A DNA stretch of 17,039 bases from assembly GCA_905214345.1 (NCBI GenBank), contig CAJMLV010000050.1, positions 1-17,039 on the forward strand, given 5' to 3'. The notes below the pieces were generated by a model, which was given only the letters and a program-made list of their open reading frames with translations, made no database searches and had not been told where the DNA came from. Below are positions 1 through 8,274 of this stretch, piece by piece. This DNA comes from an uncultured bacterium (GTDB taxonomy: Bacteria; Bacillota; Clostridia; Oscillospirales; Ruminococcaceae). The translations under genes were made by a program, and so were the position numbers. Position 1 is the stretch's first letter. The number at the start of each line of letters is the position of its first letter.

Positions 1-1
1 G

Positions 2-562
2 ACCATCAGCCTGAGCAGAACCGTTCACAGCATGGCCGCCGGGCACGAAGGCACCCGGCAGCTGCCCAACTACCGGGTGCTCTCCAACCAGCTGGCCAGC
101 TGCGACACGCTGGACCAGCGCCGGGAAGCACTGCAGAACTACTGCATCCAGGTTATTCAGATCCGCAACAGCGAGGTGATGAACGAGCGCGAAACCCTGA
201 TTGAGCGGGTACGGGAATTCATCGAGACCAACCACGCCAACCCCATGCTGAATACTGAGGACATCGCCGCCTTTGCGGAACTCTCCCCCAACTATCTGCG
301 CACCGTATTCAAAAATGCGGTGGGGAAAAGCCCCACCGACTATCTGACCGACTGCAGAATCCGGCATGCCCAGCAGCTTTTGGCCGACACCGATATTTCC
401 ACCAAAGAGATTGCCACCGCCGTAGGATACTATAACCACCGGTATTTCTACAGCGTGTTCAAGGCCAAAACAGGCCGCACCGCCACCACCTACCGTGCTG
501 AACAGCGCGGGCAGCTGCCCGCCGGGACCACCGATAAAAAAGAGGAGGAAGTTCATGAATAA
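2..562 (+). CDS. AraC/YesN-type transcriptional regulator, 3' part (5' end outside window)
   Basis: The reading frame is open to the left edge, so about 186 C-terminal residues of a longer protein are visible; the ATG at 32 is not a convincing start. The last ~110 residues form an AraC-type DNA-binding domain with two helix-turn-helix motifs. The first lies around EDIAAFAELSPNYLRTVFK, and the second around STKEIATAVGYYNHRYFYSV, with the usual GYYNHRYFYSVFK signature. The portion before it could be the end of a sensor or receiver-linked region, so this may be a YesN-like two-component response regulator or a one-component regulator; the missing 5' end decides. The stop codon lies inside the start of the next gene, a sugar-binding lipoprotein, which suggests co-transcription and translational coupling. 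Such regulators usually control neighbouring carbohydrate-uptake genes. Family call is firm; ligand unknown. Confidence 0.88.
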   Translation, partial: TISLSRTVHSMAAGHEGTRQLPNYRVLSNQLASCDTLDQRREALQNYCIQVIQIRNSEVMNERETLIERVREFIETNHANPMLNTEDIAAFAELSPNYLRTVFKNAVGKSPTDYLTDCRIRHAQQLLADTDISTKEIATAVGYYNHRYFYSVFKAKTGRTATTYRAEQRGQLPAGTTDKKEEEVHE

Positions 563-2165
563 GCGTTTCGTCCGATGCGCGGCTGCTCTTCTTGCTCTGT
601 GCTGTCTGGCAGGCTGCTCCAGCACCGCCGGGTCTTCCGAAAGCAAAACCGAGACAGTAACTCTCAAACTGCTGCTGCGAGGCAGCGCCACCGGCCTGGA
701 CCGGGTCCTGGAAGAACTGTATGCCCAGATGGACGACGATCACCGCTGGAAACTGGACATCACCTTGCTGGACGCCGCAGACTATGCCCAGCAGCTGGCC
801 CGCAGCCTGACCGCCCATGAGGATTATGATCTGGTATTCGACGCCCAGTGGCTCACCCTGGTAAGTCAATCCCAGCGCAACAGCTACAAGAATCTGAATT
901 CCTATTTCAATAATCCCGATTATCCTGTCCTGCAGCAGGCTTTCACCCAGGAATATCTGGATGCCAACCGCATCAACGGGGAGATATACGGTATCCCCTT
1001 CACCAACGCCTACTATGACGTACCCGGGATTTTTTACCGAAAAGACCTTCTGCAGGAACTGAATCTGGGGTTTGACACCATCACCACCCGGGAGCAGATG
1101 ACCGCTTTCTGGCAGGCACTGCAGGCTCAGGGCCAATATAAGCCCCTGACTTTGGGTAGCCGGGGATTCTATGTGACAAACCTGCCCGAGATCACCATGC
1201 GGGCAGACAATATTCTGGATGTGAACGGATGGAGTTTCTGGGATTATCCGGCAAAAGTCGTGCTTTCGCCCGACGGTTCCCGGGTGCTGGACGTTGTCTT
1301 TCCCGGGGATGACCCCGCCCGTTTTGCCAGCTTTCCGGAACCGTACAACTCCGGCAATTTTCTGGACGAACACCTTCTGCTCAACGCAGAATACTATGAT
1401 TACTGCGATCCGGACGACCTGCTGAAACCTGACGGAAAAACCGATTTTCTGGCAGGTGTATCCGCCTCCTATGAGGGAACGCTGGGCAGCGGCGGTTCGG
1501 CTCAGATCCAGCAGCAGCTGCGTCAGACCGTCCCAGACGCAGAAGTGGGTTTCTGGGCTTATGACAGCGCCTTTTCCGTGGAAAATCGTACCGCCGGAGC
1601 CATTCCGGTGGATTACGCAGCCTGGAATTTTCTGTGCATCCCGGCATACAGTACCGATGCCGATCAGACCATGGCATTTCTGGACTGGCTGTACAGCGAC
1701 TGGTCCCGACTGGACCTGTTCAACTACGGTGTGGAAGGCGAGGACTGGGAAAGCGTTGGCGAGGACGAATACACACTGCTGGAAAACCCGGAAGGAGCTT
1801 TCAGCTTTCCTGCTTACGAACTGGCCTGGAGCCCCCAGCATCACCGGTTGGATGCTTCCATGCAGCAGGACGAGCGCAGTCTGATGGAATACATTTACGA
1901 TGAATCCAGCTATACCCCCTCCCCCATGACAGGTTTCCAGCTGAACACCACCCCTATTTCCATCGAGATGGCCCGGTTGGATGCCCTGTATGAGGAATAC
2001 TATACCGGGTTCACCCACGGTGCCTACGGGGACCAGACCGCCGCCAAAATTGCAGAACTGCATACCCGCAGTGAACAGGTCGGATTGGAAAAGGTACGCA
2101 CGGAGATCATGAACCAGGTGCAAACGCATCTGGACAGCCGTGCTAACCAATCCAACGGGGTATAA
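555..2165 (+). CDS. Extracellular sugar-binding lipoprotein of an ABC transporter (LplA/YtcQ-like)
   Basis: Predicted 536-residue membrane-anchored solute-binding protein that would capture oligosaccharides for ABC import. The N-terminus is a lipoprotein signal: positive MNKRFVR, a hydrophobic core, then lipobox LAGC with Cys21 as the lipidation site, followed by a Ser-rich linker. The ATG at 555 is preceded by GAGGAGG at 541-547, which fixes this start over the in-frame ATG at 495. The large size (over 500 aa) and the C-terminal region, with a helical end around HTRSEQVGLEKVRTEIMNQV, resemble the LplA/LipO/YtcQ lipoproteins, which in Bacillus accompany pectin and rhamnogalacturonan utilisation genes. 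It overlaps the preceding AraC-type regulator by 8 nt. No permease genes follow: a nitrilase-type gene is next, so the membrane subunits must be upstream of the window or elsewhere. Substrate is inferred only from context. Confidence 0.88.
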   Translation: MNKRFVRCAAALLALCCLAGCSSTAGSSESKTETVTLKLLLRGSATGLDRVLEELYAQMDDDHRWKLDITLLDAADYAQQLARSLTAHEDYDLVFDAQWLTLVSQSQRNSYKNLNSYFNNPDYPVLQQAFTQEYLDANRINGEIYGIPFTNAYYDVPGIFYRKDLLQELNLGFDTITTREQMTAFWQALQAQGQYKPLTLGSRGFYVTNLPEITMRADNILDVNGWSFWDYPAKVVLSPDGSRVLDVVFPGDDPARFASFPEPYNSGNFLDEHLLLNAEYYDYCDPDDLLKPDGKTDFLAGVSASYEGTLGSGGSAQIQQQLRQTVPDAEVGFWAYDSAFSVENRTAGAIPVDYAAWNFLCIPAYSTDADQTMAFLDWLYSDWSRLDLFNYGVEGEDWESVGEDEYTLLENPEGAFSFPAYELAWSPQHHRLDASMQQDERSLMEYIYDESSYTPSPMTGFQLNTTPISIEMARLDALYEEYYTGFTHGAYGDQTAAKIAELHTRSEQVGLEKVRTEIMNQVQTHLDSRANQSNGV

Positions 2166-2200
2166 AATTCCACACCGGCCTTTTTCGGAAAAACCAGCAC

Positions 2201-2230
2201 AAGACAAACACCTCTGCCGCGCTGTATACT
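2201..2230 (+). promoter_or_regulatory. Probable sigma-A promoter of the nitrilase-family gene
   Basis: AAGACA at 2201-2206 (four of six consensus positions), an 18-bp spacer, and TATACT at 2225-2230 (five of six). It lies 33 bp before the ATG at 2263. No convincing terminator separates it from the preceding lipoprotein gene, so readthrough is also possible. Confidence 0.5.
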
Positions 2231-2246
2231 GAAACCAGTACAGCGC
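2219..2246 (+). promoter_or_regulatory. Inverted repeat overlapping the -10 element (candidate operator or RNA hairpin)
   Basis: The arms GCGCTGTA (2219-2226) and TACAGCGC (2239-2246) are perfectly complementary. Pairing extends with CTG/CAG after a 2-nt bulge, giving 11 bp around an AAAC loop. The left arm contains the first bases of the TATACT -10 box, which fits a repressor site. The symmetry ends 4 nt before the GGAGG ribosome site. It is not followed directly by a T-tract, so it is less likely to be a terminator. Confidence 0.5.
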
Positions 2247-2262
2247 AGCGGAGGTGCTTTTT

Positions 2263-3102
2263 ATGCGATTAGGTCTTGTGCAAAGCCAACACAATGCCAT
2301 GTATGATTTTCTGTCCCAAAAGTTTCCTTTTACAGAATCGGAATGCCTTGCCATGCAGCGGCAGCAGTTTGAACAGAACCTGCATCTGCTGGGTTCCGCC
2401 GCAGGTCAGGGATACGACTTGCTGGCCACCACCGAGTGCATCAATTATATTCGGACAGGACTGCACAATCTCCCGGAATATACCCGTTTTTATCCCTGCC
2501 TGGACGGCGAAGAAGTCCGGGCCCTGAGCAATGCCGCCCGCCGGGCCGGAAGCTGGCTAGTAGCCGGACTCGGTTTCCGGGAAAACGGCCAAACCTTCAA
2601 CGGAGCCCTCATCTTTGACCGCCGGGGTGAACTGCACAACATCTATCGTAAAATCCATCTGGCGGGCGACGAGTCATGCGTCTTTACGCCCGGGCAGGAT
2701 TTTTGTGTGGTAGATGCGGATTTCGGACGTTTCGGCGTCTGTATCTGCTGGGATATGCAGTACCCGGAAACCGCACGGATTCTTTCTCTGCGCGGCGCAC
2801 AGCTGATCGTCTGCCCTACCTGGGGATGGGAAGCAGATCTGTACGGCAGGGCCCGCGCCTATGAAAACGGCGTCTTTGCGGCCGCCGCCATGGCAGTCCC
2901 CGCCTGGGGCCCCATTGAATCCCCAAGGACCCCCAGCAGCGTAGTCACTCCGGAAGGGGTTGTGGCGGCCTGCGGTCCCACAAACAGCCCCGCACTGGTA
3001 TGCTGCGACATCTCCTTACCCTCTGCCGGACCATATCGTCCCATACGCCTTGACAGCCGGCGACCCGAACTGTACACGGATTTGACCGCTCCCCTGCCCT
3101 GA
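2263..3102 (+). CDS. Carbon-nitrogen hydrolase (nitrilase superfamily amidohydrolase)
   Basis: A 279-residue cytoplasmic enzyme of the nitrilase/omega-amidase superfamily, which hydrolyses non-peptide C-N bonds in amides, carbamoyl compounds or nitriles. The Glu-Lys-Cys catalytic set is visible: Glu58 in ATTECINY, Lys130 in IYRKIHLAGDE, and Cys162 in VCICWDMQYPE. The region after the cysteine (TARILSLRGAQLIVCPTWG) is typical of the family. Length matches the usual 260-300. The ATG at 2263 is chosen because GGAGG at 2250-2254 sits 8 nt before it; a GTG at 2254 overlaps the ribosome site and is unlikely. It has its own promoter and a strong terminator behind it. Its neighbours do not reveal the substrate; amidase or omega-amidase-like activity is the safest guess. 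Confidence 0.9.
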   Translation: MRLGLVQSQHNAMYDFLSQKFPFTESECLAMQRQQFEQNLHLLGSAAGQGYDLLATTECINYIRTGLHNLPEYTRFYPCLDGEEVRALSNAARRAGSWLVAGLGFRENGQTFNGALIFDRRGELHNIYRKIHLAGDESCVFTPGQDFCVVDADFGRFGVCICWDMQYPETARILSLRGAQLIVCPTWGWEADLYGRARAYENGVFAAAAMAVPAWGPIESPRTPSSVVTPEGVVAACGPTNSPALVCCDISLPSAGPYRPIRLDSRRPELYTDLTAPLP

Positions 3103-3126
3103 CGCTGAACTTTCCGCCCTCAAGAC

Positions 3127-3169
3127 AAAAGACCGTGGACCACCTTTGAACGTGGTTCACGGTCTTTTT
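3127..3169. terminator. Bidirectional intrinsic terminator between convergent genes
   Basis: A 17-bp stem (one G-T pair) joins 3127-3143 with 3152-3168 around an 8-nt loop (CTTTGAAC). It is flanked by AAAA on the left and TTTTT on the right, so it can end transcription from both sides. It lies between the nitrilase gene (+) and the glycosidase operon (-), just 5 bases from the end of the latter. Confidence 0.9.
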
Positions 3170-3173
3170 GCAG

Positions 3174-4769
3174 TCAGGATTCCCGGTAAACAAAATACCC
3201 AAAGTCCGCGTGGCTGCGGTGGGCGTCCATGTCCTGGGCACAGATGCCCACCATCGCCCCGGTAAACGCGCAGCGGCTGCGGCGGGTCTCCACATAGTCA
3301 TCGCTGATATGGTCAGCGGGCTGTACATTCCCCAGCGGCTGCCAGCCGCCGCCCACATCGTAGAAGAAGCGGGCTTCGGCACCGTCCACTTCCGCCTTCA
3401 GCCTCACCTCGCCATCCGGCAAAGGAATCGCCTCGCTGCCGTAGGAAAAATCCTTGAAATCGCAGCGCAGGATGCGCAGGATACGGCATTCCTGCTCCTC
3501 GTCCCAGGTCACATAGGCATAGATCCAGTTGCAGGTATCATAGAACAGCACCAGCCCCGCCACCTGCTGGAAACTTTCGGGGGCAAAATCCAGTTTTGTT
3601 TCGGCGGTAAAACGGAAACTCTGCCAACGGCGGGCAAACAGGGTCTGCTTGTGGTGGCTGGACAAAGTCTGGCCGCCGTACAGCCGCAGCCAGCCCGGTC
3701 GGGCGGTAAGGCTGTAATCCTTTTCTGCCTCCAGGGGGGTGCGCAGGGTCTTGAAGCTGGGCGGCAAAGGCGTTCCGGGGGCAAAACGCACCTCCTCGCT
3801 GTGGTCCCGGACCTGCACGGCATCCCCTGCCGCCTTGGGCACCGGTACTTCCAAATCGGGATGGCAGGTGCCGTTGGCCAGTCGGGGCCAGTCGTCCACC
3901 CACTCGATTTTCTGCAATGCTGTTTCCCGGCCCAGAGTACAGTTTCCCCGCCGGGTCAGCGGCCGGGCGCAGATATGGGTGATGTACCATTCTTCCCCGA
4001 TAGGAACGAAGCAGGCGTGGCCGCTTTTTTGCAGTGGATTATCCGGGTCGTCCCGGGCGGTAAGCAGCGGGAAGAAAGGAGAATCCTCCCAGGGGCCCTG
4101 CAGGCTTTTTGCCCGGGCCACAGTGGCGGCGTGGGCGTACCCGGTGCCACCCGCGGCACAGAGCAGATAATAATAGCCATCCTTTTTCAGGATCTGGGGG
4201 CCTTCACAGACGCCCAGGGAGGTTCCCCGGTAAAAATGAGAGCGCTTGCCCGCCAGCTGCCGGGTCTTGGCGTCAAACTCCTGAATAACGGTGCCCGCAA
4301 ACCCCGGCTTTTCCAGACGCCAGTCAAACAGCATGTTCAGGAAATAATGCCGTCCGTCGCCATCGTGGAACAGTGCCGGGTCAAAACCGCTGGCCGTGAC
4401 CAGGGTGGGTTCGCTCCAGGGACCGGTGACCGCCGGGGCAGTGACCACATAATTCAGGGTATCCTTGAAGGCGGTACTGCTCTTCACATCGGTGTAGACC
4501 AGCCAGAACAGCCCATCCGCATAAGAAAGGTGGGGCGCCCACAAACCGCCGGAATTGTAGTTGCCCAGCATCTCGCTGGGAATCATCTCCCGCCGGGCGA
4601 TGGGTGCGGCCACCCATTGCCAGTTTACCAGGTCCCGGGAATGGTATATCTCAATGCCCGGCCACCATTCAAAAGTAGAAGTGGCAATATAGTAGTCCTG
4701 TCCCACCCGAACCGCGCTGGCATCGGGAGAAAACCCCGGCAGGATAGGATTGCGAATCATGTTTTCCAT
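3174..4769 (-). CDS. Glycoside hydrolase family 43 beta-xylosidase / alpha-L-arabinofuranosidase
   Basis: A 531-residue cytoplasmic GH43 enzyme, likely removing xylose (and possibly arabinose) from short oligosaccharides. The N-terminal five-bladed propeller (about 1-310) carries the three expected acids: Asp16 in GFSPDAS (base), Asp130 in SGFDPALFHDGDG (pKa modulator) and Glu189 in GVCEGPQI (general acid). These match almost exactly the positions known for Selenomonas xylosidase SXA (14, 127, 186). The C-terminal part (about 330-531) is a lectin-like sandwich domain, as in GH43 beta-xylosidases. There is no signal peptide. The ATG at 4769 is preceded by GAGGTG, located inside the end of the upstream alpha-galactosidase gene; the gap is 5 nt, so translation is probably coupled. 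This is the last gene of the operon. Xylosidase versus arabinosidase cannot be settled from sequence. Confidence 0.93.
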   Translation of the reverse strand: MENMIRNPILPGFSPDASAVRVGQDYYIATSTFEWWPGIEIYHSRDLVNWQWVAAPIARREMIPSEMLGNYNSGGLWAPHLSYADGLFWLVYTDVKSSTAFKDTLNYVVTAPAVTGPWSEPTLVTASGFDPALFHDGDGRHYFLNMLFDWRLEKPGFAGTVIQEFDAKTRQLAGKRSHFYRGTSLGVCEGPQILKKDGYYYLLCAAGGTGYAHAATVARAKSLQGPWEDSPFFPLLTARDDPDNPLQKSGHACFVPIGEEWYITHICARPLTRRGNCTLGRETALQKIEWVDDWPRLANGTCHPDLEVPVPKAAGDAVQVRDHSEEVRFAPGTPLPPSFKTLRTPLEAEKDYSLTARPGWLRLYGGQTLSSHHKQTLFARRWQSFRFTAETKLDFAPESFQQVAGLVLFYDTCNWIYAYVTWDEEQECRILRILRCDFKDFSYGSEAIPLPDGEVRLKAEVDGAEARFFYDVGGGWQPLGNVQPADHISDDYVETRRSRCAFTGAMVGICAQDMDAHRSHADFGYFVYRES

Positions 4770-4774
4770 GGAAA

Positions 4775-6862
4775 TTACACCTCGTTTTCCAGCAAAAATG
4801 CGGCGGCGTCAAAGTTTTGCAGGCCATTCACACACACAGCATCTGTTTGTACCACAGTCAGGCCATCGCGGGCAAAAACGGCGGCGATCCGTCCGGTGAC
4901 GGGCAGGGTGATTTGCTGCGGCGCGCTGCCGAAGGTATGCACCACTACCAGTGTCTGCTTTTCCCCTTTGCGCACCATGGCCTGCCAGCCCTTGGGCGAC
5001 CGGTAACTGAGCACCGGCGGACCAAAACGGCGGCTGCGTCCCCGGTCGATGACCGGGGCAGCCAGCGCGTAGAAGCGGGTCCCCTCTTCCATGACGGCCC
5101 ACTGCGCTGCCGAAAGAGCATCCGGTTCCCCGGAGAAGCACAGACGCCCCAGCAAGCCGCTGCAGATCTGATAATACAGCTTTTGCAGGGACTGTCCCGC
5201 CTTGACCACGGCCCAGATCTGGCTTTGCCGGGGCAGGATCATCCGGTGCATGTTGGCGGCAATGATGGGTATTTCATCACATTCGTGGGCATCGGAAAAG
5301 CTGGCCATACAGGCCAGTTCGGTGAAGCCCTGGCAAAGCCGGTGCCCGCCCGAAGCACAGAGTTCCAGCACCAATTCCGGCAGTTCCCGCCGGATGCGGG
5401 CAAAGAAGGCACGGCTGGCTTCGATCTGATGCCGCAGGCCTTCGCCAAGGCTTTCGGCCCCGTCACAGCCCAGGCCGATGGTTTCGTTATAGTCCACTTT
5501 CAGGTAATCCAGCCGGTTTTCCCGCAGGAAATCGATCACCTTTCCGGCCAGGTATTCCTGCACCTCCGGTTTGCGCATGTCCCAGAACCGGCGGTCCCCT
5601 GCGGTGACGGGAATCCCGCCCCGTGTCAGCAGCCATTCGGTTTGGTTGAAGCAGTCCGGTTCATCCCGGCCCGCCATTTCGAATTCAAACCAGATACCCG
5701 CTTTCATACCGGCGTCGTGGATAGCCTGCACCACCGGTTTCAGCCCGTGGGGAAATGCCTTGCGGCTGACTTCCCATTTGCCCAGGCGGTTGGCTTCCTC
5801 AAAGGATTCATCATCGTACCAGCCCGCGTCAATGACATAACAGCCCAGCCCTTTGCCTTTCAGAGCCCTGATATGCCGCAGGACACTCTCCTCGGCGGGA
5901 CGTCCCCAGGTGGAACAGAACTCATTGAAAAGGACCGGCAGCTCCCGGTCCCAGGCGGGCAGTCTGGGATCGATGCTGCGGCGGGTATTTTCCGCCAGCG
6001 CCTGCGCAGCCTCATCCACACCGCCCCGCACCGCCGTAAGCACAGTCTTGGGCGCGGTGAAGCTTTCACCGGGAGCCAGATTCTTATACCAGGCGCCGAA
6101 TTCCCGGTCCGCCAGCCCGCCGGAAAGAGAGAGACCAAAGTCCTGACGGTACAGTTCCATCTGCCAGCTGGACCCCTGGGTGGTGACTGCTGCCCAGGTC
6201 ACACCGTGGGCAGTGTCCTCCACGGCGCAGAAAGGCACAAATCCCCGTACCGGGAAACTGCCCACGCTGCCGAACCGCACACTGTTGGCGGAATACTGCT
6301 TCCAGCTGGGTTCCAGCTGCAGGTCTTCAGCAGGTTCGCTCACCAGCCGCCCTTCGGCGCTCCAGTTGGAACGCATCCGGTGAATCATCAGCGTACCGGG
6401 GGCCAGGCCTTCCGCAAAGGGAGAAAGACTGCCCAGGGTAAAGCCGGAGAGCATTTCCAGTGTGTGAGAGGTATTGCCGGTGTTTTCCACCGTGACCTGC
6501 ACTTCGGCCGTGGGATTGTCCGCAAACAGGGTCAGGGTGTGGGTATACCGCAGTCCCCGGGGGGCGGTGAGGATGGTGGAAATCACGGTTTTGTCCGCTT
6601 CAGTTTGTACATTCTGCCCCGTATAGCCCATAGCCCGGGTGGTGGGGCTGTTGCGCATGGTACGCCCGCCGCTGAAAAAGGCCGGAGCGTCATCCTCCGC
6701 CAGTTTGGCCTGCACCAGTGGTTCGGCGGCACAGTCGGTACGGCAGACCGGAAGTTCGGCACCGGCAGGCAGAAGCAGCAGTTCCGCGGTGCCGGCATCG
6801 TCACGGCGATACATCGCTGTGAGCTGCCCCCGGGTGACCGCAGATAGGATCTCCCGTTTCAC
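4775..6862 (-). CDS. Glycoside hydrolase family 36 alpha-galactosidase (melibiase-like)
   Basis: A 695-residue cytoplasmic enzyme with the GH36 layout: N-terminal beta-sandwich (about 1-280), a TIM barrel opening with LPVLFNEFCSTWG and CYVIDAGWYDDESFE, and a C-terminal beta domain (about 610-695). The nucleophile is Asp457 in YLKVDYNETIG and the acid/base is Asp524 in SFSDAHECDE, 67 residues apart as usual in this family. Expected activity is removal of alpha-linked galactose from oligosaccharides; alpha-N-acetylgalactosaminidase activity is possible, since the family includes it. The start is a GTG at 6862 with GAGGGA about 11 nt upstream; another GTG 10 nt earlier is out of frame. It lies 44 nt after the GH28-like gene and 5 nt before GH43. 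There is no signal peptide, so its substrate must be imported. Confidence 0.9.
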   Translation of the reverse strand: MKREILSAVTRGQLTAMYRRDDAGTAELLLLPAGAELPVCRTDCAAEPLVQAKLAEDDAPAFFSGGRTMRNSPTTRAMGYTGQNVQTEADKTVISTILTAPRGLRYTHTLTLFADNPTAEVQVTVENTGNTSHTLEMLSGFTLGSLSPFAEGLAPGTLMIHRMRSNWSAEGRLVSEPAEDLQLEPSWKQYSANSVRFGSVGSFPVRGFVPFCAVEDTAHGVTWAAVTTQGSSWQMELYRQDFGLSLSGGLADREFGAWYKNLAPGESFTAPKTVLTAVRGGVDEAAQALAENTRRSIDPRLPAWDRELPVLFNEFCSTWGRPAEESVLRHIRALKGKGLGCYVIDAGWYDDESFEEANRLGKWEVSRKAFPHGLKPVVQAIHDAGMKAGIWFEFEMAGRDEPDCFNQTEWLLTRGGIPVTAGDRRFWDMRKPEVQEYLAGKVIDFLRENRLDYLKVDYNETIGLGCDGAESLGEGLRHQIEASRAFFARIRRELPELVLELCASGGHRLCQGFTELACMASFSDAHECDEIPIIAANMHRMILPRQSQIWAVVKAGQSLQKLYYQICSGLLGRLCFSGEPDALSAAQWAVMEEGTRFYALAAPVIDRGRSRRFGPPVLSYRSPKGWQAMVRKGEKQTLVVVHTFGSAPQQITLPVTGRIAAVFARDGLTVVQTDAVCVNGLQNFDAAAFLLENEV

Positions 6863-6906
6863 GCTTTTTCACTTCCCTCGTATAAGTGGATTTGGTCTTG
6901 CATTTT

Positions 6907-8256
6907 CTATGAAAGGCGCGCAGGTTCTGCCTCTTCGCATCCCTGGCGCAAAAGAGCCGGTCGCCCGTCCGGATGCACAAGGGAAAAATGCAGCTGTTCC
7001 AGATGCAATCCCCGGATATTTCGCAGATCCATGTGGGTGGTGCAGCTCCAGTCGGGCCAGTAATTTTCGCTGCCGGGCCCTTCAGGACACAGCAGCCTGT
7101 CCGGCACCTCCGGGTAGTTGGCCGGGAGTGTCGCCGGGTCCACCCCGCCGATGGCTTTGTACCGGAAATCCCGGATGCTCACCCCTTCGATGGGGTGCCG
7201 TGGGTTGGCGTCGAAGCGGCAGCCCCCAAAAGCGGGACTGCCCATCACGTCCTTGCCAAAGCGGCGCTGGGTTTGTGCCATAGTTTCATCATCCACGGCA
7301 TGGATGCCCTCAAAGCGCAGCCCGGCGATCCGGCCGATGGGCGGCATATGATCCAGTTCCACACTGCTGCCCAGGTCATCCGGCCGGAAGCGGTTGTTCA
7401 GAATCACAAAGAGCGGGCGGCGGACATTGTGCATGGAAATGTTCTGCACCAGCACATCGGTTATGGTACCGCCCTCGCTGCACTCGATCTTGATACCTTC
7501 CCGCCAGATATTGCGCATGGTGCAGTTGGAAATGACCACACCCGCGATATCCCCGATGGATTTCAGCCCGATGCGGATACCGGCACACACCGATGTGAAG
7601 GAACAATCCGAAATGTGCACATCCTGCACGGGCAATCCGCTGGATTGCAGGCAGAGGTTGTCATCGGTGCCCTCTATGTGGCAGCCACGCACGTATACAT
7701 GACGACAGCCGTCAAAATCCAGCCCGTCGCCGTTATAATTGGTGTGATTCTCAATGTACAGATCGGTGGCGTGGATGAAATCACTGTCCAGAAAGGCAGT
7801 GGTCCAGGCTGCCGCGTTGACCAGGTTCAGATCCTGCACACAGATATGCTTGCAGCGCAGCACCCGCAGCATCATAGGGCGGGCGCAATCCCCTGCATTT
7901 GGAAACCGCTCCGCATTGCCGTCGATCGTTCCACCGCCCTGCAAACGGATGTGTTCCGCCTCTTCGGCATACAGAAAGCACCGGTCCAGTTCGGGTTCGT
8001 TGCGATAGCGGTTGTGGTGGGTATCCGAAGCGTAATCGGCTATGTCCGGGCTGGCCAGCAAAACAGCCCCCGAGGCGATTTCCAGGGTGAGGTTGCTTTT
8101 CAAGTACAGGGTACCGCAACAGAAGCTTCCCCCCGCCAGTCTGACAATCCCGCCATGAGCAGCAGCGGTATCAATGGCCTTCTGCACAGCGGCGGTGTCT
8201 TTGCTCACACCGTCGGCAGCGGCGCCGAATTCCCGCGGGTCGTATACGAATTCCAT
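6907..8256 (-). CDS. Glycoside hydrolase family 28-like protein (polygalacturonase fold, altered active site)
   Basis: A 449-residue right-handed beta-helix protein of the polygalacturonase family. It starts with the family signature DPREFGAAADGVSKDTAAVQ. Recognisable active-site blocks are NGDG at 175-178 and the Asp pair D198-D199 in GTDDNLCLQSS. Where fungal polygalacturonases have GHG and RIK, this protein has CAGIRIG (Ala225 at the His position) and GIKI (Lys256 kept, Arg missing). The catalytic acids seem present, but the substrate-binding His and Arg are not, so it may act on another uronic-acid or rhamnose-containing linkage. There is no signal peptide, so it is intracellular and presumably acts on short chains. 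The ATG at 8256 has GGAGGG 8 nt upstream. It lies 18 nt after the GH39 gene. Family call is firm; substrate uncertain. Confidence 0.87.
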   Translation of the reverse strand: MEFVYDPREFGAAADGVSKDTAAVQKAIDTAAAHGGIVRLAGGSFCCGTLYLKSNLTLEIASGAVLLASPDIADYASDTHHNRYRNEPELDRCFLYAEEAEHIRLQGGGTIDGNAERFPNAGDCARPMMLRVLRCKHICVQDLNLVNAAAWTTAFLDSDFIHATDLYIENHTNYNGDGLDFDGCRHVYVRGCHIEGTDDNLCLQSSGLPVQDVHISDCSFTSVCAGIRIGLKSIGDIAGVVISNCTMRNIWREGIKIECSEGGTITDVLVQNISMHNVRRPLFVILNNRFRPDDLGSSVELDHMPPIGRIAGLRFEGIHAVDDETMAQTQRRFGKDVMGSPAFGGCRFDANPRHPIEGVSIRDFRYKAIGGVDPATLPANYPEVPDRLLCPEGPGSENYWPDWSCTTHMDLRNIRGLHLEQLHFSLVHPDGRPALLRQGCEEAEPARLS

Positions 8257-8274
8257 GGTGATGCCCTCCGCCTT

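Noticed and set aside
459..2354. Long minus-strand open frame opposite the binding lipoprotein
   Set aside because: It mirrors the codon bias of the real gene, has no recognisable domain or ribosome site, and the plus-strand frame has a clear lipoprotein signal and family features.
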